A stretch of 64,000 nucleotides of DNA, taken from NCBI GenBank assembly GCA_947179485.1, contig OX359245.1:49339067-49403066 (forward strand), in the 5' to 3' direction. Positions within the stretch are counted from its first letter, which is position 1. Each line of letters opens with the position of its first letter. The DNA is from Allacma fusca. Its lineage: Eukaryota; Arthropoda; Collembola; Symphypleona; Sminthuridae. The notes under the pieces are model-generated. The model did no database searches. It was not told where the DNA came from and was given only the letters and a program-made list of their open reading frames with translations. A program made the translations under genes and the position numbers. Shown one piece after another: positions 36,500 through 46,659 of this stretch.

Positions 36500-36925
36500 C
36501 TACTTATTAACTCTTTCTATTACAGTGTGCTCTTCCTTACGAGAATCGCTTTGAAGTACATTATTATTGTATGTCGTATCAATAAGGGCAAAAATATCCT
36601 GCCACATGCCAGCTTGATACATTGCTAATTTTTCCCCTTTAAAAGAGCACGTCATTATGCAATTACAATTCTGATGCTGGGCAATGGGGTGGGCGTATAA
36701 AAACAGTGAATGTAGTGGAAACAAATAATACACCATGAGAAAGCGTAAGTTCGCCGCAAATTTATCCTCAAATGCACTCCCAATTGGAACACACTGTCCT
36801 ATACACACTTGATGAGTGAATAAGGACTTCCTAGGTAATTGCATATTACGTATTTGATTTGCACAGAAATCGGTTGTTATGCAAATTCCTCTGTTTTTTT
36901 TGCAACAATTTGTATTCGCATTCAC
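36500..36925 (-). CDS. Hypothetical Cys-rich ORF, 141 codons
   Basis: A single open frame with nine cysteines, most in the first third (NCCKKNRGICITTDFC and HQVCIGQC) and then a QNCNCIMTC cluster. There is no obvious signal peptide at the first Met, and no family is recognised. The length is unusual for random sequence at this AT content, but there is no paralog, promoter or splice evidence in the window. It may be chance or one exon of a secreted peptide gene. Confidence 0.22.
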   Translation of the reverse strand: MNANTNCCKKNRGICITTDFCANQIRNMQLPRKSLFTHQVCIGQCVPIGSAFEDKFAANLRFLMVYYLFPLHSLFLYAHPIAQHQNCNCIMTCSFKGEKLAMYQAGMWQDIFALIDTTYNNNVLQSDSRKEEHTVIERVNK

Positions 36926-37176
36926 AATCTTTGTTCAATATGTAAGAGCACATTAATTATTTTAATGATTACCATGTAATAGTCCTGAGCGCATATTGAC
37001 CGATACGGAATTGTGCACGGGGAGGGAATGAGTTAGTAGGATTTTATCTTTTACAAATAGACACAGGTCTAAAGCTCCGCTTGTTCTGCTGATTTCCCCA
37101 TGACTTTTACAGTTCTGTCGGGATTAATTGCTGTGCATTGATGTCAGTTTTGAAGATTAGTGTTAATTCACAAAAT

Positions 37177-40100
37177 ATGAGCGGGACTGAAGAGCAGGGA
37201 CAGGAGGATTTTAAGCCGAAGAAATGGCCACAGCTCCTTGCTGGAGGAATTGGTATGTAAATAAACGTATATATATATGTACCTTTGCTATTAGAAACCC
37301 TTTCTTAAGAACAGCTTCTCTGGAGATGCAAGAGTATGTTAATTTAAATTTTGCAAGAGATGTCAGTATAAATGTGTTATCACGACAAATCAAAATTATA
37401 ATTTTTTGTATGTTTTTATATGTATATATATTTAAGCTCAGTCTTGTTTACCGCAAGGCAGAGCAGGAATATCTCCAAACATTTGTGTCACTTATGTAAA
37501 GAAAATGCTCTCATAGGAGCTTCTTTTTTAGCAATAATTTTGAATAGCAATAATTTTGAATGGGGCTTGAATGATATATTTAGTTAAGCAACAGAAATTA
37601 GAATTTAATACTAATTTTGGGGTATTTTAAAATAGCTACAAATGGAGCCTTCGTCTTAGGAGCAGTTCTGGCCTGGCCTGCGCCGAGTATTCCGGAAATA
37701 ATAAAAAGCAAAGAACTTGGAGACGTTAGTGGGAGCCAGTCTTCTTGGATAGCATCATTGGCACTGGTAATAATGAAACCCGTCCTGAGGACAAGTTCAA
37801 GTAGACCATGAGTTTTCTGTTATGGTAAAGGTTCGATCAGGGTCAAGTAAAAAATTGCGACCATGAAATTTGAAGTCAAGGAACCATCATGTTCAGGCTG
37901 GGAAGTTTAATATGAATGTCACGTTCATGGTCAAATGAATTGGATAACTTTCCCATGAACTATGAGTATTTCATGTAATATGTACCTATAATGATTTATG
38001 TTACGTATATGTCAAAGTGACAGCGCCAAATGTCTCAAGTACGTCGTTACTTTTACCTAGTTTTTAGGGGCGAAGTGAAACAAAGTGCCCTATTGTTTTC
38101 GTACTGGTGACTGGTTGTGTGCATGTTTTGCTTGTCCGTCCGCACGATATCTGCCAATCCCAGGTCTATATTCAGTTCAAATTTTTGCCAGTGCTTTTTT
38201 TCCTAATGTGTTAGAGCCCTGTTGATTTTCGAGTCAGTCGTTTGACGTCAAGAAATTCAAACAGGTCAAATCTAAATATATGCTAGTACATGCGATGCTG
38301 ACAGTGGCGCTGCCCAATGTACGAAGTCCCCAGGACAAAACTTTTATGGATGTTACAATATCGACCGGTAGAAGTCGCTGGCAATATTACTTCGCCCCTC
38401 GATGACTTTCCACTTGAGTGCTAGTCACAGATGATTTTTTAAAAAGTGATACTCAGGTCCAGGATGATGCCGTTCATGTTCAAATTACGGGAAACGTAAT
38501 GGAATACATGAAATTGAACCTGTGTTTTCAAGTAATTGTCTGAACATGATCCGTCATGGTTCAAAAATGTTTGGCTAATTTGTTTCAGGGCTAGTTCATG
38601 TTTAAATCTTAGAACTTGACTCCAGCGTAGCACTGAATAAATATAATACAAAACTGCATGAAAAAAATTGATTACGTACTAAACTATTTTTTAATGACAC
38701 CTTAATTTTTGATGTAGTTAGGGGCAGCTGTCTCAGCGATTCCAACGGCTTACATGATGGAAAGCATCGGAAGACGTCGGACAATGATGGCGTTTAGTAT
38801 TCCCTTGTTTTGTAGCTGGATGATAGTAGCATTTTCGGACTCTGTCAGGATGCTGTGCTTAGGAAGATTTCTAACCGGCCTCTGCTCCGGAGCGTACTCT
38901 ATAGCTGTGCCGCCCTATTTGAGGGAAATTGCATCGGAAAAGTTCCGGAGTCATATGGTCTCTCTTTTCACGACTCAAGTGGCCCACGGGGTTTTATTTG
39001 TGTATATACACGCCATTTTTGTGGACTGGGTCAGTCTCTCCCTGGCCTCTTCTATGTCTGCAATAGTTGTCCTCATCGGTATGTATTTCATGCCCGAATC
39101 TCCAATTTACCTCTTAAACAAAGGAAAGGACTACGAGGCTGCGAATGCTTTAAAGTGGCTTCGGAGGGCTCAGAATTTGGAGCAGATAGAGCCTGAGCTA
39201 ACAATTGTAAGTAAATTCACAAACTGAATAAAAAATTCACGTACTTATTTTGTCGTAGCAAATTCTCATACAGTCGAAATAACTTGAAATCCATTATTTC
39301 AGATGCAAAGCAATGTAAAAGACCAAGAGAGGAGTGGAGAGGTGAATTTAATAAAACTGGGAAGATCTGCTTGGAAACCCTTGGGAATCTGCGCCGCTTT
39401 CATGGTATTTCAAGGCTGGAGTGGCCTCCTAGTGGTGATTTCTTTCACATCGGAGATTTTTCAAACTATGGGAAGCCCTTTGAGTCCAAATGTATCTTCG
39501 ATTGTTTTTGGAGTTGTACAAGTAATAGGGGTTAGTCTTGCCGGACTCTTGATTGACCGACTGGGAAGGAGGATTCTTCTGATTGGCTCCTCAGTGCTAG
39601 TGGTACTGTGTTGGGTCTCTTTAGGAATTGCTCTCAAACTTCAGGAAGAGAATCAAGGAGTCATGCCTGAAGAAATTAAAATTTTGCCACTGATTTGTCT
39701 CCTGGGATTCAGTGCCGTTTTTAGTTTAGGATTAGGCCCGGTAATTAAAACTACATTACATACTTATTTTATTGTAGCACTCCTAAGATAACAAGAATTT
39801 TTTTTGGATTTTTTAAAAATGGTAAAAATATTTACAAAATTTAGATAACCTGGATTCTTCCCTCAGAACTACTTCCTGCGAATGCCCGAGGTATAAAATG
39901 TGTATAACGTATCAAAAATTTGCCTGCAAAAATCTTCGGTTAAGTTTTTTCTCCGGGGACTAAATCCTTAAGTAAGTTTACACCTCTAATTATTTATTGC
40001 AGATCGTTTAGGAGCTGTTGCAGTAACGTTCAATTGGCTAGCAGCATTCCTTTTAGTGAAGATATATTACGGCTTATCTGAATCCATTGGTGTTTATTCT

Positions 40101-40247
40101 TGCTATTGGATCTTCGCGGGAGTGAGTTTAAGCGCAGCTCTATTTACGTATTTTGTCCTGCCGGAAACCAAAGGGAAGAGCCAGGAAGAGATCCGTAATT
40201 ATTTTGGGGCGGGACCCAACTTTTCTAAATCTTCGACAAATATGTGA
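37177..40247 (+). CDS. MFS sugar transporter (facilitated trehalose/glucose transporter Tret1-like)
   Basis: Twelve-helix plasma-membrane sugar porter. Exons 37177-37252, 37636-37766, 38718-39206, 39303-39740, 39845-39890 and 40003-40247 join in phase to 474 aa. Family signatures seen: GRRR after helix 2, PPYLREIAS (helix 4/5 region), PESPIYLL at the end of helix 6, QGWSG in helix 7, DRLGRR between helices 8 and 9, SELLPANAR and the C-terminal PETKGKS. Length and order fit the arthropod Tret1/SLC2 expansion. Substrate (trehalose versus glucose) cannot be told from sequence. AATAAA follows at 40334. Intron 2 hosts a degraded hAT-like element. Confidence 0.92.
37783..38637. mobile_element. Degraded hAT-like element (TCAAGT family) in intron 2 of the sugar transporter
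   Basis: The left part (ACAAGTTCAAGTAGACCATG) and right part (CTTGACTCCAGCGTAGCACTG) correspond to the ends of the intact element at 60147-61335. Internal CATGGTTCAA/GTCAAG words are shared. No target duplication is legible. Confidence 0.55.
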
Positions 40248-40588
40248 TCAGTGCAACTTTTCCCCTATCCTTAACCCTGAAATCGTTGATGGTAGATTTT
40301 TAAAGGTTTACTTCTGCATTTTAACTTGATTTTAATAAATAATTTTTTATTACTATTAGCAATCATAGCTATCCCCTTCGAATAATTCCCCCGATGATTG
40401 CTAATATTTTTGCTTGTATTCAGCAAGAAATGTTTATGTTACTCAAATACCACATTTATGTTTCCAGAGGCTCAAAATACAAAACTTTTTATTAGAGAAT
40501 TCCTCGTTTGACTTTTGGAATTTCACCCAGAGCTATATTTGAAACATTTATCCTTCAGAATTATACGTCCGCATGTTGTGTCAACGGC
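40248..40588. other. 3' flank of the sugar transporter
   Basis: Contains the polyadenylation signal at 40334-40339; otherwise unremarkable. Confidence 0.5.
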
Positions 40589-41706
40589 TCACAGAAATAC
40601 TCATAAAGAAATAAAATTAATTACATGAGTGAAATGAATACTTGAAAAATTTTGGGATTTATTGATTTCGTTTAATTCCTGGGAAAACAAACTTACAGGA
40701 GGAGGCTGTCCATAATTTTCATATCAATCATCTACTGCTATGATAAGATACGAGATAGGTCAATGCTCAGCTCTCCAAAGTGTATAGTGTCTAAAAGGAA
40801 CCCACTATATACATACATATGTATAAGTTCGGGTAAAGTCATGATCAAGTCAGGTCATGGTCAAGTCCAGTGTAGTTGGAAAAAATACTCGACTTTCATG
40901 GTCAAGTCAAGTTCATGGTCAAGTCTGGAATTTACTTGACTTGAGCGCAGCTCTGAATTTCAGATTATGAATCTCTCTTTTAAACTCTGCATCGATCATG
41001 AATTTGTAAGAAAATAACCGATTTCAAATTTTCAACAAATACGTGAATGCCCTTGTAATTAAATTTCTCAATCATAGATTGTCATCAGTCAGACTGAATT
41101 AACAAAGCTCAAGCTTTTAATACATCATTATCCAACAGATAATATTTTGTTTAAGCATTTTACAGATACACTGATTTGCTTATTTACTCCCCGGATCTAC
41201 ATTTTTATTGTTCGTATGCATGCCAGACAGTCTGGCAAATTTTGAGTCATCTAAGCTCAGAACTTGTCCCCCGTGCTGAAGTACATAATTCACATTCCAA
41301 AAGTTATTAGTCACAATAAGAACTAAACCAGGCTGGAGAGTTGAATGGCACTTTTGTTAATCCATGGTAGAATACAGTCATCCAAATACTCGTCATCAGG
41401 AATGCTCTTTAAATAGAAATTAGCGAAGTAACCATTGTACAGTGCATCCTTCTGAGAAATGCATCCATAAAGGAAGATAATTCGGCTCTGATAATGACGA
41501 ATGTACATACTTGACCCTGCAAGCACAGAGATCTTGCAAGGTCAGAAATAAGTTGTGGTAATAAATGGTAACGTGTCGTAATGTCCAGCAAATGCAAGAA
41601 TTTTAATTGAGCTGATTCATCCCAATCCCAGTAATTATATGTACCTATAATTTATATAAGAGTAATTAGGAAATCGATTTACAAATTTTGATACAGCAGA
41701 CAAATA
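40589..41706. repeat. Left copy of a 1,118-bp direct repeat flanking a LINE
   Basis: Corresponds base for base, at a constant offset of 4,448, to 45037-46154 wherever compared, including identical short open frames. It carries a truncated TCAAGT-family hAT end (about 40826-40961, ending GAGCGCAGCTCTG). It appears to be single-copy sequence duplicated around the LINE insertion. Confidence 0.95.
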
Positions 41707-44700
41707 GATAGATAGATTTATTAAAGGTCGATTTGGCCTTAGCCCTTACAACCCGCTTATTATCGCATTAATTACAAAAAATCGAATAGTTTTAATTAGA
41801 GTAAATGAATTGTGAATTGTTTAAGGTAATAGAATAAATTGAAAAACATTACTAAGTGTTGTGGTGTAGGTGAAAAAGGTTCCCTGCTATAACAAGGGCC
41901 GTCAAAAACCTACACGTCTTTCTCCATTACACTTCATTATTGTACTACTTATTCATCAAGTACCAGATAAGACATTGTTGATAATTATTTATAGATTACG
42001 GGTATATCAGATGTATTAGCTGCGAGAGAATATACAAGTACATTAAATTGGTTTACAAATATATTAGTGCCTCCAGGTCGTGAGTTACTGTTATACGTGT
42101 TTCAGCCCGCCAACAGCCCCAGCCTTACGACATCCCTGCTTATTTGTCTGGTACCCGCCCATGAGGTTGGTACCATTTGTCGAAGGCTATTGATGGGCTG
42201 CTACCCGTACACTTCCTTTCGGCTTACATGTTTTGTACCAATCTCATGGGTGGGTGCAACTGTACTTCGAAAGTGTTTCTAATACCTTCCCAGCTTCAAG
42301 TACCATTTCTTATTTTTATTGCGTCCTTCCAGAATAGATAGGCTCGTTTTGTTCGGCTCTGGTCATCTTCTGTTTGTAGGAAATATTGGATAAAGTCGTG
42401 TTGTCTTAGCTTATCGGCTTCAGGGATGTGCTTTGCTCTGATGTCTTCGTAAACTTCACATTCGCACATTATATGGTAGCGGTCTTCTGCATTTTTAAGG
42501 CACGCACATAATGCGTCGATCGGTCCGCTTTTTGGTTTCCAACGGTAGGTCATAGCTTTTAGATTAATGTTTCTGCATTGAACATTTATTCTTGGTTTGT
42601 CTAGTCTGAGATTTTGTATGAATTTCGTAAGCGCCCAGCTGTGTCCCTTTCCGTAAAAGTCTTCCCTCCAAACGTGGGTTTTTAATCCGATGTACCGGCT
42701 GCTCTCAGTTTTCAACATATCTTCTACATCTGTGTTTGTAGAGTGGAGATCTATCTTTCTCCATAAACTGTCGCAGTTTTTTTTCAAGTATTCCCTTGTG
42801 AATTTGTTGAAATCCTCTTCAAGTTTAATTGATTTAAATAATGTCCTCCACTGAGATCTGTTATTCGTGTCTCCCTCGATTGCTTCCAGCAACCTGTAGC
42901 ACTTTGAAGCCATAGCAGTTGCATTTTCTGAGAAGATAGAGTTGTACATTGTTGTTATAATGCTTTTCGCGATTAATGCTCGCATTGATTTACTTCCAGT
43001 CTCCAGACGCAGGACGTATCCAGGAGTGAGATTGCAGGCTCCAGTAATTCTTCGTAAAAATTTAGTCTGTATCTTTTCCATTTCATCTAAAAACTCCATT
43101 CCCCAAATTGGGAATCCGTAGAGTGGGATTGTTGTTACTAGAGAGTTGAAGAGTCTCATAATGATTTCTATATCGTTCAGTTTTGTTGACCTAGTAGTGT
43201 TTAAAAGTAACTCGACTGCAGCGTTTGTCTTCAAAAGGGTTTGTTTGAGGTGGTAGTGGAATTTTCCGTTTCGATGAAACTCTACTCCTAAATATTTGTA
43301 GCTACTCGCTATTTCTATGACATTTCCATTGTAGTAGAATTCCATTGGCATAACTTTGTTTTTCTTTGTTGGTACTGGTCCTTTTCCAAAAATTACCACC
43401 TTGGTTTTTTCCAGGTTTATGTTGAGATCGTTTCTGCTGAAGAATCTGCTGAGAATTCCGATCTGGGTTTGGAGGTCTGCAGGAGAGTCTGCTGTTAATA
43501 CGATGTCGTCCGCGTAAAGTAGGATGGTAACTTCAGTGGTAAGCAGTTTCGCCCCTCGTACTTTGGATTTGACAAGCAATTCTGTGATTTCATCAATATA
43601 TATAGAGAATAACGTCGGACTCAGTGTTTCACCCTGCAGTACTCCATTAAGTACGTCCATGAAATTTGTATATCCCCCTGATGTTTGGATTTTTGCCTTT
43701 GCTTGACTGTATATTTCTTGTATCTTTTGAAGAATGTAGGCAGGTACTCCCAGCGTTTCTAACCTATCCCATAGACGTTTCCTCTTAATGGAATCAAATG
43801 CCTTTGACAGATCTACGAATAAGCAGTACAACTTCTTCTGGTTTGCCAGCGCATTCTGTATTAGAGTGTTTAATACAAACAAGTGGTCTGAACAGCTTCT
43901 ATGCTTTCTGTATGCTGCTTGGGATTCTGATAGCACCTTATGTTTTTCGATCCATGTGTGCAGTCGCATTGACAGGAGCATCGTAAATAGCTTTACTATT
44001 GTGTTGACTAAAGAAATTGGTCTGTAGTTACAAGGTGAGTTTTTGTCGCCCTTCTTATATATTGGAGCTATGATTATTTCCCCCCACGTATCAGGGATGG
44101 GATTTGCAAGGCATTTATTCAGGCATTCTAATAGACATGGCCGGAATTCCAGTGGTAAGTATTTCCAGATTTCGTTAGGAATGCCGTCTGTACCTGAGCT
44201 CTTATTGTTTGATAATTTCCTTAGTGCCTGATTCAGTTCATGAAGATGAAATGGTTGGTGTGCCGTCTGTTTCTGTCGGTAAGGCGTACTGTCCGCTCCA
44301 TCGAATAGGTTTCTGTAGTGATTTTCCCATGCTTCATTTGAAATTAAATTTGTAGTTTCGCATCTTCTTTTATTGCATCTGAAAATGTTCAGACTTTTCC
44401 AGAAGTCTGTCGAGTTCTTTGAGGATATGATGGTATTTCTTAAAGACGTGTAGTATTCTAGCTTGGAGTTAGAGGTGTGTTTCTTGTATTGGTTTCTTGC
44501 GTTTATGTATTCTGTTGTCAGTTGTTGGTTTCCTGGGTTTTGCCGTAATACTTTTAGTCTTTCGTTGCATTTTTTCTTTAGCTTTCGACATCCTTGGTTG
44601 AACCATTTGGGTGCATTATGTCGAATTTCTCCTATCCTTCTGGTTGTTTTCATTCCAGTTTGGTTTGCATATGTGTACATCTCCTTCGATAATTGTTGGA

Positions 44701-45036
44701 TATCTCCATTTACACGGGTTCTGATTTCTTCACGTTCAATATAGATTTGGCGAGTGAATGCCTTTTTGAGGTCCTTGTTCCAATTTATTCTATTTATAGA
44801 GGACTCATTTGATCCAAAGGTTTGCTCTTCTTGTCTGAGTAGAAGAATAGGCATGTGATCCGATTCATGTGCTTCTATCACCTTTAAGTCGAGTATGCCA
44901 TTCATCGCTTCGTTATCAGCTAAACACAGATCAATCATAGAGTTCCCACTCTGAGATACGTAGGTGTAGTTTCCTGTTTCGTCCCCTTTTGTCCTACCAT
45001 TCAATATTGTAAGTCCCTGGTTTTCAAGTTGCCTTT
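41707..45036 (-). mobile_element. 5'-truncated non-LTR retrotransposon (LINE)
   Basis: A 3.33-kb minus-strand insertion between the two 1,118-bp direct repeats. The 3' end (low coordinates) finishes AATAAATCTATCTATCTATT, a short-repeat tail in place of poly(A). The 5' end is truncated inside the endonuclease domain. About 590 bp of 3' UTR lies at 41707-42295. Confidence 0.93.
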
Positions 45037-45052
45037 TCACAGAAATACTCAT
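42296..45052 (-). CDS. LINE ORF2: partial EEP endonuclease, reverse transcriptase, zinc motif
   Basis: Open for 918 codons without a stop. It begins inside the apurinic-type endonuclease domain (IDLCLADNE then ESDHMPILLL, the C-terminal catalytic His region). Next is the reverse transcriptase: NYRPISLVN, FVDLSKAFD, GVLQGETLSPTLFSIY and catalytic YADD. The C-terminal CACLKNAEDRYHIMCEC is a probable zinc-binding motif. No RNase H is seen. The apparent start ATG at 45052 lies in flanking DNA, so translation is fortuitous. The endonuclease N-terminus is missing, so the copy cannot be autonomous. Clade not assigned; the architecture fits the Jockey/I/R1-type group. Confidence 0.93.
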   Translation of the reverse strand: MSISVKRQLENQGLTILNGRTKGDETGNYTYVSQSGNSMIDLCLADNEAMNGILDLKVIEAHESDHMPILLLRQEEQTFGSNESSINRINWNKDLKKAFTRQIYIEREEIRTRVNGDIQQLSKEMYTYANQTGMKTTRRIGEIRHNAPKWFNQGCRKLKKKCNERLKVLRQNPGNQQLTTEYINARNQYKKHTSNSKLEYYTSLRNTIISSKNSTDFWKSLNIFRCNKRRCETTNLISNEAWENHYRNLFDGADSTPYRQKQTAHQPFHLHELNQALRKLSNNKSSGTDGIPNEIWKYLPLEFRPCLLECLNKCLANPIPDTWGEIIIAPIYKKGDKNSPCNYRPISLVNTIVKLFTMLLSMRLHTWIEKHKVLSESQAAYRKHRSCSDHLFVLNTLIQNALANQKKLYCLFVDLSKAFDSIKRKRLWDRLETLGVPAYILQKIQEIYSQAKAKIQTSGGYTNFMDVLNGVLQGETLSPTLFSIYIDEITELLVKSKVRGAKLLTTEVTILLYADDIVLTADSPADLQTQIGILSRFFSRNDLNINLEKTKVVIFGKGPVPTKKNKVMPMEFYYNGNVIEIASSYKYLGVEFHRNGKFHYHLKQTLLKTNAAVELLLNTTRSTKLNDIEIIMRLFNSLVTTIPLYGFPIWGMEFLDEMEKIQTKFLRRITGACNLTPGYVLRLETGSKSMRALIAKSIITTMYNSIFSENATAMASKCYRLLEAIEGDTNNRSQWRTLFKSIKLEEDFNKFTREYLKKNCDSLWRKIDLHSTNTDVEDMLKTESSRYIGLKTHVWREDFYGKGHSWALTKFIQNLRLDKPRINVQCRNINLKAMTYRWKPKSGPIDALCACLKNAEDRYHIMCECEVYEDIRAKHIPEADKLRQHDFIQYFLQTEDDQSRTKRAYLFWKDAIKIRNGT

Positions 45053-46154
45053 AAAGAAATAAAATTAATTACATGAGTGAAATGAATACTTGAAAAATTT
45101 TGGGATTTATTGATTTCGTTTAATTCCTGGGAAAACAAACTTACAGGAGGAGGCTGTCCATAATTTTCATATCAATCATCTACTGCTATGATAAGATACG
45201 AGATAGGTCAATGCTCAGCTCTCCAAAGTGTATAGTGTCTAAAAGGAACCCACTATATACATACATATGTATAAGTTCGGGTAAAGTCATGATCAAGTCA
45301 GGTCATGGTCAAGTCCAGTGTAGTTGGAAAAAATACTCGACTTTCATGGTCAAGTCAAGTTCATGGTCAAGTCTGGAATTTACTTGACTTGAGCGCAGCT
45401 CTGAATTTCAGATTATGAATCTCTCTTTTAAACTCTGCATCGATCATGAATTTGTAAGAAAATAACCGATTTCAAATTTTCAACAAATACGTGAATGCCC
45501 TTGTAATTAAATTTCTCAATCATAGATTGTCATCAGTCAGACTGAATTAACAAAGCTCAAGCTTTTAATACATCATTATCCAACAGATAATATTTTGTTT
45601 AAGCATTTTACAGATACACTGATTTGCTTATTTACTCCCCGGATCTACATTTTTATTGTTCGTATGCATGCCAGACAGTCTGGCAAATTTTGAGTCATCT
45701 AAGCTCAGAACTTGTCCCCCGTGCTGAAGTACATAATTCACATTCCAAAAGTTATTAGTCACAATAAGAACTAAACCAGGCTGGAGAGTTGAATGGCACT
45801 TTTGTTAATCCATGGTAGAATACAGTCATCCAAATACTCGTCATCAGGAATGCTCTTTAAATAGAAATTAGCGAAGTAACCATTGTACAGTGCATCCTTC
45901 TGAGAAATGCATCCATAAAGGAAGATAATTCGGCTCTGATAATGACGAATGTACATACTTGACCCTGCAAGCACAGAGATCTTGCAAGGTCAGAAATAAG
46001 TTGTGGTAATAAATGGTAACGTGTCGTAATGTCCAGCAAATGCAAGAATTTTAATTGAGCTGATTCATCCCAATCCCAGTAATTATATGTACCTATAATT
46101 TATATAAGAGTAATTAGGAAATCGATTTACAAATTTTGATACAGCAGACAAATA
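45037..46154. repeat. Right copy of the 1,118-bp direct repeat
   Basis: See 40589-41706. It breaks at CAAATA, where the left copy runs into the LINE tail and this copy continues into ACAAATAATTATT. Confidence 0.95.
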
Positions 46155-46540
46155 CAAATAATTATTACGACAGCTGTTTTAGCACTACTACAGATAATCT
46201 ACACGTACCATTGCACGAACCTGGAATCAATCTCAAAAACAACGTCCTTTCCCTATAACTTGTTCAAATACGTCATACCAAAAATCATATGCCCCTGAAT
46301 ATCAGTAAAAATGTAGAATTAAAATAAGGTTTATGAAATGCGTAAAATGTTTAATTTACTGATAAAATGTTTCGAGCAGGAAGTCCGTCTGCCAAGATTA
46401 CTAATCTTCCCTTAACTATAATAATAATTATATATGCACAGGTGAGCTACTATGTAGTTGAAGTTTCGGAATTAAATCCTTATCAAATGCTCCCGTTCAG
46501 GGTTATTAGGACACAATTAAGCTACATTTTTCCTCTCAGG
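46155..46540. other. Upstream region of the first CLCA-like gene
   Basis: AT-rich, no gene. Similar in style to 52440-52700 upstream of the second copy, with the strongest similarity just before the TATA box. Confidence 0.5.
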
Positions 46541-46548
46541 TATAAAAG
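46541..46548 (+). promoter_or_regulatory. TATA box of the first CLCA-like gene
   Basis: TATAAAAG preceded by TCTCAGG. An initiator-like TTCAGA lies about 30 bp downstream (A at 46572). The second gene has the same arrangement, so the core promoter was duplicated with the gene. Confidence 0.65.
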
Positions 46549-46659
46549 CTCAAAGTATTAACTGACCCTTCAGAAGACATCCCAATATCAGGGAACGGTG
46601 TGGTCAGTGAGCGTCCCATTAATTTCAGAGTCCATTGCAAAATTGTAACTTACCTGAAA

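Noticed and set aside
41323..41597. Short frames duplicated exactly at 45771-46045
   Set aside because: Their identity only reflects the recent 1,118-bp duplication, not selection.
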